64,000 bases of DNA from Rhodothermia bacterium (GTDB lineage: Bacteria; Bacteroidota; Rhodothermia; Balneolales; Balneolaceae), in assembly GCA_030427885.1 (NCBI GenBank), contig JAUICM010000001.1, positions 124,001 to 188,000 on the forward strand, in the 5' to 3' direction. This document shows positions 1-9,867 of this stretch, piece after piece. Within the stretch, counting starts at the first letter, position 1. Every line of letters starts with the position of its first letter. A program made the translations under genes and the position numbers. A model generated the notes under the pieces. That model did not search any database. It saw only the letters and a list, made by a program, of their open reading frames with translations, and had not been told where the DNA came from.

Positions 1-280
1 TACTTATATCTGAAATTACCCTGATCTCAAGCCCAAATTCATTTTTCCAGTATTCCAGTTGATCAAAGTCAGTATCCGGCAATAAAAGAGCGGAGGGAGT
101 ATCACCTTCACTTACACAAATAGAGCAGGCTGCCTGTACAGCTGAAATTGTGAGTGGGTATGAAACATTCTCGATACGAACACCAGCGTAAAACTTCCCG
201 CTTTTTCCCTGTATCAAACAACTTCTTTGTTTTCCGGAATAAGGGGTATAGGATCTGCTATTTAAGATATCCCAATTCAT
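1..280 (-). CDS. Cytidine-deaminase-like protein, 3' end cut off by the window; zinc site lost
   Basis: Reading the minus strand from the ATG at 280-278 gives about 93 residues with no stop before the window edge. The N-terminal half aligns by eye with homotetrameric cytidine deaminases: YTPYS (family YAPYS), GKFYAGVRIEN (family G..Y.G.N.EN) and VSEGDT. In true enzymes the next block is CAERTA, holding a zinc Cys and the catalytic Glu. Here it reads SAVQAA, and the later PCGAC zinc motif is also absent. It is therefore probably not a working deaminase. The start overlaps the stop of the upstream gene as TGATG, so translation is probably coupled to the GH3 fusion. The family call is fairly sure; the present role is unknown. 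A nucleoside-binding or structural role is possible but is only inference. Confidence 0.7.
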   Translation of the reverse strand, partial: MNWDILNSRSYTPYSGKQRSCLIQGKSGKFYAGVRIENVSYPLTISAVQAACSICVSEGDTPSALLLPDTDFDQLEYWKNEFGLEIRVISDIS

Positions 281-3144
281 CAGGGCTTAATTAACGCAGA
301 AAAGGCGGCATCAGCAACAGCGGCCCGAACACGACTGATTGTTTTACCATAAGAGCGGAAAGGATAGGTTCTGTTAGTGAGCAGGAACACCGCCATATTC
401 TTTTCACGGTCGATCCACATACTTGTACCGGTGAAGCCTAGATGTCCGAATGTATCATTACTGGCCAGCTGACCAGCAGTTGTAAATCCACTCGGGCTTT
501 TACGGTCGAAGCCATAACCGCGTCCGCTTATATCGGATTGTTTGGTAGTAAACTGATCAATGATCTCCGGAGTGAGGTATTGCTTTCCGGCATATGTACC
601 TCCATTCAATAACATATTGGCATATTTGGCCAGATCATCAACCGTTGCAAAGAGACCGGCGTGTCCGGCAATGCCATCCATATAAAAAGCACGTTCATCG
701 TTTACATCGGCCTGAATAAGTTGTTTTCGGTAAACAGTATCAATTTCAGTAGGAGGGATACGATCGACATACCATCTGCTCACCTTCTTTGGATTGAAGT
801 AAGCTCCGTACATTCCCATGGGATAGTAAAATTCACGTCGCATATATCCATCAATTCCACGGCCGGAAATTTGGGAAACGATCTCGGCCAGTAATATCAT
901 CCCCAGATCGCTGTATACATATTCAGTACCAGGCTCATAAATGAGTGGCTCGTTTTTGATAGCATCAATAATACTGTTCCGGTCATGTAGCTTATCAACA
1001 TATACTCTGAATGCAGGCAACCCTGACTGATGAAGCAGCAGATCCGCAATAGTGATATCACGTTTTGTATCGGTATCGAACTCAGGGATGAATTTCGATA
1101 CTTTGTCGTCCAGTGAAAGCTGATGTTCGTCGATCAGTTTCATTGTGGCTGTAGCAGTAGAAACTACTTTAGTGATGGAAGCAAGGTCAAATACATCAGA
1201 ATCTTTGAGTTCCCGGAGTTTGTCATAGTCATGGTACCCGAATGCTTCCCGGTATACTAAAACACCGTCTTTCAGAACTCCGGCAACCGCACCGGGAAAT
1301 ACAGAATCACTGATCGCTTTTCTGAGGATATCGTCAATTTCATATAATTTGGTTGAACTCAGATCCACTTCTTCAGGAGTTCCATATCGCACAGCTGTAT
1401 GTGGAAAGAACATTCCATCTCCGATCTCATACATTCCCGGTATCTGAATAGGCAGGTGACCATTCACACGGCTTGCACCGAACAGGGCAGGGGCCACGGC
1501 TTTCATCTGAAGTGAAGTGTTCGACCATGCCATAACATGTACATCGGTGTCGCTGAGTTCAGTAACCAGATACGGATTTCCAAACATAACCAGCACTGTT
1601 TTCTTACCGGTGTCCATCAATTTTCTGAGAAAAGCTGACTGTGTTCTGGTGAGTTGTATCGACTCCCTGAAACTCAGGCTTATGAATGAACCAATCACAA
1701 TAAGATCAGAGTCTTTGGCTTTGGCCAGAATCTTTGCCTCATCGTCATCATCAGATCGTTTATCATAAACAGAAAACGAGACATCCGGATGGTAATCCCG
1801 AAGTGCACGAACAAACGGGGAACCGGTAGAACCTGATTCATCATCCGCAATGGAGACCATCAGTACTTTTTTATGAACTGTAGGATCGATGGGCAGGATA
1901 TCGTTATCGTTTTTGAGAATAGTGATCGATTCCCTTGCGATCCGGTCCGCCACTGATTGATGATATTTAGTATTTACCCGTACATCCAGAAGATCAACAT
2001 CTACTGAATTATTTCCATCAAAGAGGCCGTATTGCTGTTTCCATTCCAGGATCTTACGATATGACTGATCGATCCTTTCTTCGGTTATCTCACCTTTTTT
2101 AACTGCATCCACTACTTCATTAATAGCAGTATAAATATCGGGACTGATGAGCATGATATCTGCGCCTGCATTAAGTGCTTTAACTACTGCCCGGCCAGGG
2201 GAAAATTTGGAAGTGATGCCTGACATTTCAAGACCGTCTGTTACTACCACTCCTTTAAAACCAAGTGAATCGTGAAGCAGGCTACCTATAATTGTGGAAT
2301 CGAGAGTTCCCGGAAGTTCCGGATGATCACTGATCTGTGGAAAGGAAATATGAGCACTCATGATACTTGGAATACCTGCCTGAATAGCCGAACGAAACGG
2401 AATCAGTTCAACTGAATCAAGTCGTTGATAGCTATGATCCAAAACAGGAAGGGCAATATGGGAATCGGTATCGGTATCGCCATGGCCCGGAAAGTGTTTG
2501 GCGGTTGAAACAATTCCTTCACTGTTTACCCCCTGGATAAATGCATTTCCATATTCAGAGACCATCTGTGGATCTCCGGAAAAAGAACGGACGTTGATCA
2601 CAGGATTATCAGGATTGTTATTCACATCCAGAACAGGAGCATAGATCTGATGAACGCCCAAAGCTTTGGCTTCAAGTGCTGTGATCTTACCCATCATAAA
2701 TGCATTTCTTTTATCTCCGGTTGCGGCAACTCCCATGGCAGGAGTGAAACGTGTAGAACCCGAAATACGCATTGCAGCCCCATACTCCATATCCTGAGTG
2801 ATCCAGAGTGGGACCGTTGAAAGCTTCTGTAATTTATTAGCTAATATTGCCTGACCGTAAATATCACCCCGCATAAAGATCAATCCACCAATATGCTGAT
2901 CAGTAATAAGATCTGATATCTCCTTGAATTTGTGGTCGTCTTTATTGAGAAATTGTCCTTCTATTGGTACGAAAAAAAGCTGTCCGATCTTTTCACGAAG
3001 GGTAGCATTGGCAACCAGAGAATCTACTATATCATAAGAATTGGACACAGGAGGTGCTGGTTCCGGGTCCTCTTTGCCAGGACCGCCGGCACCTGTTATT
3101 ATAATTGCCAGAAGGATGAAAGTGAGCAAACGGAAATTTTTCAT
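280..3144 (-). CDS. GH3 beta-N-acetylglucosaminidase fused to a beta-lactamase-family serine hydrolase (NagZ-AmiE type)
   Basis: A 954-residue exported protein. Residues 1-25 are a signal peptide without a lipobox cysteine. Residues about 40-390 are a GH3 domain with the NagZ signature KHFPGHGDTDTDSH (216-229), whose Asp-His pair is the acid/base in Bacillus NagZ, and the nucleophile Asp in VVTDGLEM (about 303). A GH3 C-terminal-like domain follows (about 400-590). The last 350 residues form a class C beta-lactamase/AmiE-like serine hydrolase with SITK as the SxxK motif and YSD in the Tyr position. In Bacillus subtilis NagZ and AmiE are separate neighbouring genes that remove GlcNAc and then cut MurNAc from the peptide. 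The fusion suggests both steps on exported muropeptides. The gene lies 84 bp downstream of the acylase and is coupled to the deaminase-like gene. Confidence 0.9.
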   Translation of the reverse strand: MKNFRLLTFILLAIIITGAGGPGKEDPEPAPPVSNSYDIVDSLVANATLREKIGQLFFVPIEGQFLNKDDHKFKEISDLITDQHIGGLIFMRGDIYGQAILANKLQKLSTVPLWITQDMEYGAAMRISGSTRFTPAMGVAATGDKRNAFMMGKITALEAKALGVHQIYAPVLDVNNNPDNPVINVRSFSGDPQMVSEYGNAFIQGVNSEGIVSTAKHFPGHGDTDTDSHIALPVLDHSYQRLDSVELIPFRSAIQAGIPSIMSAHISFPQISDHPELPGTLDSTIIGSLLHDSLGFKGVVVTDGLEMSGITSKFSPGRAVVKALNAGADIMLISPDIYTAINEVVDAVKKGEITEERIDQSYRKILEWKQQYGLFDGNNSVDVDLLDVRVNTKYHQSVADRIARESITILKNDNDILPIDPTVHKKVLMVSIADDESGSTGSPFVRALRDYHPDVSFSVYDKRSDDDDEAKILAKAKDSDLIVIGSFISLSFRESIQLTRTQSAFLRKLMDTGKKTVLVMFGNPYLVTELSDTDVHVMAWSNTSLQMKAVAPALFGASRVNGHLPIQIPGMYEIGDGMFFPHTAVRYGTPEEVDLSSTKLYEIDDILRKAISDSVFPGAVAGVLKDGVLVYREAFGYHDYDKLRELKDSDVFDLASITKVVSTATATMKLIDEHQLSLDDKVSKFIPEFDTDTKRDITIADLLLHQSGLPAFRVYVDKLHDRNSIIDAIKNEPLIYEPGTEYVYSDLGMILLAEIVSQISGRGIDGYMRREFYYPMGMYGAYFNPKKVSRWYVDRIPPTEIDTVYRKQLIQADVNDERAFYMDGIAGHAGLFATVDDLAKYANMLLNGGTYAGKQYLTPEIIDQFTTKQSDISGRGYGFDRKSPSGFTTAGQLASNDTFGHLGFTGTSMWIDREKNMAVFLLTNRTYPFRSYGKTISRVRAAVADAAFSALIKP

Positions 3145-3228
3145 CTAAATAATAGCCAGAGCGATGAATTTATATTGGTGGAATGTACATTTACAAAGAG
3201 CACCAACCAATCAATATTGCTGATAATT

Positions 3229-5691
3229 TCAATTATTAACAGGAATTAATTTCATACTGCTGAAATCAGCTTGTTTGAAAAAAGAGCTGTCCTGATAAAA
3301 AGTTCGGTATTGACCGTTCAGCCAGAGTTCAGTTTGATCTCCAAAATGAGCAGATAGTGGATTACCAGATTGTCCGGTTGGGATCACTGATTTGGTTTTA
3401 CTCAAATTAGAAAGATCAACAATACGTCTGACGGATGGTCCCAGAACCATTTGAAAAGGTTTGTCCCAGCTATACTGGCCATTGTTAACACTCATACCAT
3501 GACCTTTAACAGGGTAGGGGCCTTTGCTTAATACATTATTAACGATAAGCTTTAAAGCACCCGGAGCCTCAGGTTGTTCCGCAAATTCTCCAAATAATGG
3601 AGGTCTCAGGCTGATCGTGTGAAGCTGTTCCCATCTCCACTCAAAAGGTTCGCTTCCGAGGGAGTCACTGAGAAAATAGATCGCATCCTGCATGCTTTTA
3701 AGAACCATGTCCTTTTTTGATTCCCGAACCTCCGTATTTATGTCATCAAAGAATGAACTGCTGTCGCTGAGTAAATTCGTAAGTGCACGGACAGGCATAA
3801 GTTCATGCACCTCAAAGTTTTCATAAGCGGCATCTCCAAATTCATCTTTGAATGTATTTCGGGATAGACTCATGAAAAAAGTATCAAATATTGAAGCGGC
3901 GGTAGAGCTTTCATTGTATTTGAAATCCCAGTTCTCGAGATAGGATACAGGCAATGAGAAATCAAATTCATTCTGGTTTTTGATGATATCCAGGATCTTG
4001 GGAGTTACACTGGCAGCGAACTCAGAGTAAGAATCATTCTGCAGGGCGATCATATCTTCCTGGGTTAGGATCTGTTTGGCTGTGAGTCCTTTAGTGATAT
4101 GTTCGATTCGGGATGGCGGCTCCCAGAATGTTGCCAGATAATAAGGGTAATTATCGGTGGTTAATTTGTTATTAGCGTTTGCTATCCAACCTTTTTCAGG
4201 ATTTATGATGTGAGGCATTTGCTCCTGAGGGATGAATCCCTGCCAGTCATCTTTGGGTTCCCAGCCTCGTCTCATGGTTATCTTATCGCCACTTCGGATC
4301 GGGAGTTTAGCGGCAGAGAACATCGCAATATTGCCTTCCTTGTCGGCATACATCATGTTCTGGCCCGGTACATCGAAGTAATCGACAGCGTCTTTGAAAT
4401 CCTGAAAATTTTCACCCCAGTTGATCTGGTAAATAGCTTTTAATTCATTTGAGATCTCATAACCGGTCCACTGCATTGAAATCCCGTAATCACCCATTCC
4501 ATTCTCTAGCGGGAAAATGTCTGAAACCAGAGGGCCATGTTTAGTCAGACGTATCTCGAAAGCTTCGTCATCGGCATCTTTAACTTTTATGATCTCCCTT
4601 ATCTTTTCATAAGGCTGGAAGGCAACTTCTCCCGCTCGCGCTGAATCTACGATATAACGCCCCCGATCTTCAGGGTCAGTTTTCTCCAGAAAGAAATCAG
4701 TGTCATCGGCCATGATATTTGTGAACGACCAGGCATATTCGTCATTCTGCCCGATGATCACAGCCGGAGCCCCTGCAATACTGGTTCCCGATACATTTTT
4801 ACCTTTCAGGTTCAGGTGCACTTCATACCATTTACCGGGCATATCCAGTCCGAGGTGGGGATCACCGGCCAGGATCGGATACCCTGAATTAGTTTTACTT
4901 CCATCTACCACCCAGGCATTACTGCCCACATGAGTACCTTCAGCACTGAGAAGTTTTCGTTTCTGGATCTCCATCTGGAGCATTGGAAGTAAGGATGCGG
5001 AGATATTACCAAGTGCAATAGACTCATCATCATTTAAGGTAGTGGGAGCAGTATCATCCCAGCCCAGTCTGAGTTCTTCAAATTGTTCAGGGGGAAGGGT
5101 GGTTTTGAGGTAATTGTAAGTTGATTCACTCCACCAGCTCATATTAAGATCCCAGCCCATCAGGCGAACGATAGCCATGGATCTGGTTGGGGTCCATTCA
5201 AAGGGTTTGATGCCTGTCAATGCAAATTCAACTGGTAAACGGTTGCTGTTTTCTTCCACGAAAGCGTTAACACCATCTGAGTATGCCTGAAGTATTCCGC
5301 GCTCATGATCGTCAAGAGCTTCAGCTTCAAGTTTTTGAGCCATTCGCCAGAAACCGAGGGTTCGCTGATATTTGTCGTAAGGGACGAGCTCTTCGCCAAA
5401 GAACTCAGCAAAACGACCTTCCGCCGCGATCTGAGTCAGCGTCATCTGCCAGAGGCGATCCTGTGCATGAACATAGCCGAAGGCATAGTACAGATCTTTC
5501 TCAGTACTGGCATAAATATGGGGAACTCCAAATTCGTCCCAGTGAATATCAACTTCCTGCTCCAGACCGGGAGAATCGATTTCAGCTTCATAATCGGGCA
5601 GGGGTTTATAAAAGGTCCAGTAGAAAGCGAGTCCGGCAAAGCCAATGATCAGGATTAAAAAGAAAAGTAAAAGTTTGAGGAAGGTGTTCAT
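3229..5691 (-). CDS. Penicillin acylase family N-terminal-nucleophile hydrolase
   Basis: An 820-residue protein with one N-terminal membrane segment or signal (residues 5-25). The penicillin amidase fold shows the conserved start of the alpha subunit (VDIHWDEFGVPHIYA, residues 47-61) and FGYVHAQDRLWQM (71-83). The processing site is GSNAW (256-260), where Ser257 would become the N-terminal nucleophile after autocleavage. Length and layout match periplasmic or membrane-anchored acylases that cleave amides such as penicillins or N-acyl-homoserine lactones; the substrate cannot be told from sequence. It is first in a minus-strand run with the GH3 fusion and the deaminase-like gene, which hints at cell-wall or amide scavenging. 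Confidence 0.92.
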   Translation of the reverse strand: MNTFLKLLLFFLILIIGFAGLAFYWTFYKPLPDYEAEIDSPGLEQEVDIHWDEFGVPHIYASTEKDLYYAFGYVHAQDRLWQMTLTQIAAEGRFAEFFGEELVPYDKYQRTLGFWRMAQKLEAEALDDHERGILQAYSDGVNAFVEENSNRLPVEFALTGIKPFEWTPTRSMAIVRLMGWDLNMSWWSESTYNYLKTTLPPEQFEELRLGWDDTAPTTLNDDESIALGNISASLLPMLQMEIQKRKLLSAEGTHVGSNAWVVDGSKTNSGYPILAGDPHLGLDMPGKWYEVHLNLKGKNVSGTSIAGAPAVIIGQNDEYAWSFTNIMADDTDFFLEKTDPEDRGRYIVDSARAGEVAFQPYEKIREIIKVKDADDEAFEIRLTKHGPLVSDIFPLENGMGDYGISMQWTGYEISNELKAIYQINWGENFQDFKDAVDYFDVPGQNMMYADKEGNIAMFSAAKLPIRSGDKITMRRGWEPKDDWQGFIPQEQMPHIINPEKGWIANANNKLTTDNYPYYLATFWEPPSRIEHITKGLTAKQILTQEDMIALQNDSYSEFAASVTPKILDIIKNQNEFDFSLPVSYLENWDFKYNESSTAASIFDTFFMSLSRNTFKDEFGDAAYENFEVHELMPVRALTNLLSDSSSFFDDINTEVRESKKDMVLKSMQDAIYFLSDSLGSEPFEWRWEQLHTISLRPPLFGEFAEQPEAPGALKLIVNNVLSKGPYPVKGHGMSVNNGQYSWDKPFQMVLGPSVRRIVDLSNLSKTKSVIPTGQSGNPLSAHFGDQTELWLNGQYRTFYQDSSFFKQADFSSMKLIPVNN

Positions 5692-5755
5692 TTGAAGTAA
5701 TTAATATCGATCAAAGCTATTTGAAGTATATCGAAACTTAACATCATTACATGGA

Positions 5756-5876
5756 ATTATAAATGTAAGATTTTGAATTTTGAATTATAACTCAGCTTTT
5801 GAAGAATTAATTCAAAATTCAAAATATATAATTCATAATTTACAGTACTGAAAAAGCGCTACCAAATTCAAAATTC
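5756..5876. repeat. Heptad-word hairpin element A
   Basis: The divergent spacer between the acylase and the dehydrogenase is filled with tandem 7-bp words. Units of the type ATTTTGA/ATTATAA run from 5756 to 5790. After a 20-base loop, units of the type TTCAAAA/TTCATAA run from 5811 to 5845. The core arms 5770-5787 and 5808-5825 are perfectly complementary over 18 bp. A short extra run of the same word reappears at 5863-5876, just before the ribosome-binding site of the next gene. It is AT-rich with no coding potential. Its function is unknown. Confidence 0.75.
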
Positions 5877-5896
5877 ATCAAACAAAACGGAGACCA

Positions 5897-6751
5897 ATGG
5901 ACATCAGAAAAGTGGCAGTTATCGGAGGCGGAACTATGGGGAACGGCATTGCACATGTATTTGCAATGAATGGTTTTCCGGTGCACCTGATAGAAACCAA
6001 ACAGGAATTCGCAGACCGTGCTCTTGCAACCATCGATAAAAACCTGGGCAGGATGGTGGATAAAGAGAAAATCACTTCGGACCAGAAAGATGCTTCACTT
6101 AAAAATATCTCTGTATTTCTGGATGTGGATAAAGGGGTTGCCGATGCCGACCTAATTGTTGAGGCTGTACCTGAAAATTTCGGGATCAAAGAATCAGTGT
6201 GGAAAGCCGTTGACGGAGCTGCTAAAGAAGGGGCCATTTTTGCCAGTAATACTTCGTCCATTTCCATAACTAAGATCGCTGCTCTCACTTCCCGTCCCGA
6301 TAGATTCATAGGGATGCATTTCTTCAATCCGGTTCCGGTAATGAAGCTGGTCGAGATCGTGCGTGGATTGGATACCAGTGATGAAACGTATGCAATGGTG
6401 GAAGAGACCTCCAAAAAACTAGGAAAAGTTCCGGTTCCGGTGAACGACATGCCGGGTTTTGTAAGCAACCGGGTGCTGATGCCAATGATCAACGAAGCTA
6501 TTTTTGCAGTATATGAAGGAGTGGCAACGCCTGAGAACGTGGATGAAGTGATGAAACTGGGAATGGCGCATCCAATGGGACCTCTCCGACTGGCAGACTT
6601 TATCGGGCTGGATGTTTGCCTCGATATCCTGAACGTACTCTACGAAGGTTTCAAAGACCCCAAGTACCGTCCCTGTCCACTACTGGTTAAAATGGTGGAC
6701 GCTGGTAAGCTTGGTAACAAAACCGGGGAAGGATTTTTCAGTTATCAGTAA
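5897..6751 (+). CDS. 3-hydroxyacyl-CoA (3-hydroxybutyryl-CoA) dehydrogenase
   Basis: A 284-residue enzyme of the Hbd/PaaH family that oxidises L-3-hydroxyacyl-CoA with NAD+ in fatty-acid or butanoate metabolism. The N-terminal Rossmann domain shows GGGTMGNGIAH (residues 10-20) and an acidic residue ending beta-2 (HLIE). The active-site regions SNTSS, HFFNPVPVMKLVE and NDMPGFVSNR follow, and the C-terminal domain ends in GNKTGEGFFSYQ as is usual. Length is normal for the stand-alone enzyme. The ATG at 5897 has GGAGA about 6 bases upstream. It stands alone, with hairpin elements on both sides; the tail of the gene overlaps element B. The exact chain-length preference is not visible. Confidence 0.95.
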   Translation: MDIRKVAVIGGGTMGNGIAHVFAMNGFPVHLIETKQEFADRALATIDKNLGRMVDKEKITSDQKDASLKNISVFLDVDKGVADADLIVEAVPENFGIKESVWKAVDGAAKEGAIFASNTSSISITKIAALTSRPDRFIGMHFFNPVPVMKLVEIVRGLDTSDETYAMVEETSKKLGKVPVPVNDMPGFVSNRVLMPMINEAIFAVYEGVATPENVDEVMKLGMAHPMGPLRLADFIGLDVCLDILNVLYEGFKDPKYRPCPLLVKMVDAGKLGNKTGEGFFSYQ

Positions 6752-6825
6752 ACAGTGTACAGTTTTCAGTGAGAGTTGACTAACGAATCTCAACAAATTT
6801 CAACTCTCAACTTTCAACTCTCACC
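6739..6825. repeat. Heptad-word hairpin element B, starting inside the 3' end of the dehydrogenase gene
   Basis: Five consecutive 7-bp units of the form CAGTNNN occupy 6739-6773; the first overlaps the last codons of the preceding gene (stop at 6749-6751). Four units of the form TYTCAAC/TCTCACC occupy 6798-6825. The arms 6769-6779 and 6814-6824 pair perfectly over 11 bp. The element could act as a transcript-end hairpin, but it lacks a T-run. The rest of the spacer to 7035 shows nothing I can name. Confidence 0.7.
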
Positions 6826-7035
6826 AATCTTTTTACACTAAGTTTACACAGGTGCCTTGCATTTTCGCCTTTTTTGGGGTTCTTTTGAGTCGTTATGGTA
6901 TCTGAGCTACTCACTCATCTTCCATTCTTTTAGAGAGGTATATAAAAACAGAATGATAGGGAAATTCCATTTTGGGAGGGGGAAAGATGCTGTTTCAATT
7001 TTAGACTATTCTTGAAAAAACAAATAAAGGATTCT

Positions 7036-9867
7036 ATGAAGAAACTGTTACTGCTTTTGGGGCTTTTCACACTTTTCACAAATTACGCCTACGCTCAAAC
7101 TCCCGCTCCCGGAGATATCATCATTACAGAATTTATGGCCAATCCGGCGGCTTCGCCGGAAAGTGGAGGTGAATACATTGAACTCTATAATAAACGTTCA
7201 GTTTCATTTGATTTGGAAGGGTTTGTAATTAAAGATGATGATTCTGATTTACACACCATTACCGGATCTTTAGTAATTCCAGCAGAAGGTTTTATAGTTT
7301 TAGCGGCTGTCTCAGATCCACTTGGAAATTCAAGTAACGTTGCTGATTACACAAGTCTTGATATGACACTGGCAAACTCAGTAGATGAAATAGTGTTAAC
7401 AACTTCATCCGGAACTGAAATAGCTCGTGTTACCTATGATCTTTCAACTTCAAATGGTACTTCCAAAGAACTAGATGCCATCAGTAATGTCGAATCAGAT
7501 GGATCTGTAGATGATTCTCACTACAGTAATTCAGTTACTTCAATTTCAGGAGGTATAGAATCAAATGGCTCTCCAGGCGCTGCGGGAAGTACAGATCTTA
7601 CCGAAACAGCAACCGTGCGATTTAGCAGCAGTGGATCAACCGTTGACGAAACGGCTGGGGAGGTTTCAATAACTGTAATACTGGAAGACCCGGATGGTAA
7701 TGCCGTGGATGTGGATGTGAGTTACAATGAAGGAGGAAGTTCTACAGAACCCAGTGACTTTACCAGTGTTTCTACTGTTACTGTTTCATTCGGAGCAGGT
7801 GCCTCCGATGGTGATACTCAAACCGCTACATTCGAAGTACACAGCGACTCAGATTATGAAGGAACAGAGTATGGTTTTTTTGAATTGAGTAATGTGTCAA
7901 CATCCGGTAATGCAGTTATAGATGGAGATACAACCTATACGCTTACTATTAGTGATGATGATACTCCAAGCGTGGTTATCAATGAAGTTTACGGAAATCC
8001 CGATGATGATGCAGATGGAAATGGAGTAGTTAGTACGTCCGCAGATGAATTTGTGGAAATTTATAACAACGAAGGAGTTAATATCGATATAGGTGGTTGG
8101 TATATTAATGATGCGTTAAGTACCAAAATAACATTTGCGACCGGAACAATTATAAAAGCTAACTCCGCTATTGTGGTTTTTGGAGATAATGGATCTTCAC
8201 CTGTCGGCACATTTGGGGGGAGTACTGTATTACCTAGTTCAGCAGCAAATTTAGGCCTGAATAATGGAGCTGAAACTGTAACATTATTTGATTCTGATGA
8301 TGCACAAATAGATCAAGTGTCATGGTCAAGTAGCCCAAGTGGTGAGTCATTAACTCGGGATCCTGATGGAACCGGAGCATTTGGTACTGGTCACTCATCA
8401 GCTTCAGGTTCAACTGGAGATATTTCCCCCGGCACCAAAGTAGATGGCTCATGGTTCACAAACTCTATTGTAATTGAAGGAACTGCAGGTTGGAGGCTGC
8501 TTTCTATTCCCATGTCCGGAGCGGACGTTACTGAGATATCAGATGATACTCCGGTACAGGGAGTGAGTGGAGGTACGGCACCCGATTCGGCTGCTAATTT
8601 ATATACCTATGATGAGGATGGCTCCTGGGAAGTTCCGGCTAGCACAAGCGCTGCGATAGGTGGTGGAACCGGATTTGCTCTCTACTTCTATAACAATGAT
8701 GATGCAAACAGTTTGCATTTGCCTGTAACGCTGGATGCGTCTGGTTCAGAGCCTTCATCAGACGTAACAGTAAATCTGAGCTCTACCGATCTGGATGGAT
8801 CTTTTTACACCTTAGTTGGAAATCCATTCTCCTATAATTTTGATCTGAGTGCTGCTACTTCAAATAATGATGGAATTCAGGCTAATGTGCATTTCTGGGA
8901 TAATGAAGCCGGTTCTTACGAGGCGGTGGATCGGACTACCCCATCCATAGTAAGTGCGTGGCAGGGTTTCTTTGTGGAAGTAACTAACTCGGGAACTCCT
9001 TCTACAACCATCACTTTCCCTGAAAGTGGAAAGACCTTTTCTGCCGTAACTGATTTCCATGTTTCAAAGACGGCTCGCAAACGTGCTGATATCTCATTTA
9101 CAATGGCATCAAAGAATTCTTTTGACAAAGCTATTCGTCTTAGTTTCAGAGAAGAAGCCTCTGCAGGGATGGACATTTACGATGCATCGAAGTTCGTGCC
9201 TTTGATTGAGAAATATGCAACCATGGCTTTTGAATCCAATGACCGACTAAAATCTGTTGAATCGCTGCCTTATGGTTTGAAGGATGTTACCAATGTTCAA
9301 TTGGTACCACAACTTGTTGGAGTGGAAGGTGAGTTTACTCTTACCTGGGAAGGTTTGAAAAGTATACCTGCTGACTGGAAGCTGATGCTGAATGACGCTT
9401 TGACCGGAAAAAGTGTAGATATGAGATCCGTTTCAGAGTATACATTCAGAGCACTTGCTCCAGAGGATGCAGAGGTGAATCCACTTACGATTCTGAATGG
9501 TCCGGTCGCGACTCCTCAAAAAGCTAAAGATGCAGAGGAGGGAAGGTTTACCATTAGTATAGATCCTTCCATTCTTTCTTCAAATGAAAATGATGACAAT
9601 CCGGAAGGATTCACCCTTTCCCAAAACTACCCGAATCCATTCAACCCAAGTACGAATATCCGTTACTCCGTGGCTGAGCCTGGGAATGTGAATATCACCG
9701 TGTATAATCTCATGGGACAGAAAGTAGCTGAGCTGGTGAATGAAACTAAGTCGGCCGGTGCTTACAACGTGACCTGGAATGCTTCGCAAATGGCCAGTGG
9801 TATGTATTACTACCGCCTCACTTCGGCAGGACAAACCATTACCCGAAAAATGACCCTTATCAAGTAG
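7036..9867 (+). CDS. Secreted lamin-tail/Calx-beta protein with T9SS sorting domain
   Basis: About 943 residues from the ATG at 7036, chosen because AAAGGA lies 6 bases upstream; the upstream in-frame TTG at 7012 has no such site and would bury the signal peptide. Order of parts: Sec signal ending AYAQ; lamin-tail domain (PGDIIITEFMANPAA... to about residue 150); Calx-beta-like repeat (about 190-300, ending in TLTISDDDTPS); a second lamin-tail domain (VVINEVYGNPDDDADGNG...); a long beta-rich region; and a C-terminal T9SS type A domain starting at [14 protein letters not shown] and ending KMTLIK. It is predicted to be exported across the outer membrane and attached or released by T9SS. Lamin-tail domains are often found with nucleases or adhesins, but no catalytic domain is visible here. 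Confidence 0.85.
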   Translation: MKKLLLLLGLFTLFTNYAYAQTPAPGDIIITEFMANPAASPESGGEYIELYNKRSVSFDLEGFVIKDDDSDLHTITGSLVIPAEGFIVLAAVSDPLGNSSNVADYTSLDMTLANSVDEIVLTTSSGTEIARVTYDLSTSNGTSKELDAISNVESDGSVDDSHYSNSVTSISGGIESNGSPGAAGSTDLTETATVRFSSSGSTVDETAGEVSITVILEDPDGNAVDVDVSYNEGGSSTEPSDFTSVSTVTVSFGAGASDGDTQTATFEVHSDSDYEGTEYGFFELSNVSTSGNAVIDGDTTYTLTISDDDTPSVVINEVYGNPDDDADGNGVVSTSADEFVEIYNNEGVNIDIGGWYINDALSTKITFATGTIIKANSAIVVFGDNGSSPVGTFGGSTVLPSSAANLGLNNGAETVTLFDSDDAQIDQVSWSSSPSGESLTRDPDGTGAFGTGHSSASGSTGDISPGTKVDGSWFTNSIVIEGTAGWRLLSIPMSGADVTEISDDTPVQGVSGGTAPDSAANLYTYDEDGSWEVPASTSAAIGGGTGFALYFYNNDDANSLHLPVTLDASGSEPSSDVTVNLSSTDLDGSFYTLVGNPFSYNFDLSAATSNNDGIQANVHFWDNEAGSYEAVDRTTPSIVSAWQGFFVEVTNSGTPSTTITFPESGKTFSAVTDFHVSKTARKRADISFTMASKNSFDKAIRLSFREEASAGMDIYDASKFVPLIEKYATMAFESNDRLKSVESLPYGLKDVTNVQLVPQLVGVEGEFTLTWEGLKSIPADWKLMLNDALTGKSVDMRSVSEYTFRALAPEDAEVNPLTILNGPVATPQKAKDAEEGRFTISIDPSILSSNENDDNPEGFTLSQNYPNPFNPSTNIRYSVAEPGNVNITVYNLMGQKVAELVNETKSAGAYNVTWNASQMASGMYYYRLTSAGQTITRKMTLIK

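Noticed and set aside
5878-6492. A 204-codon minus-strand frame opposite the dehydrogenase
   Set aside because: Ser/Thr/Pro-rich antisense shadow of a well-conserved gene.
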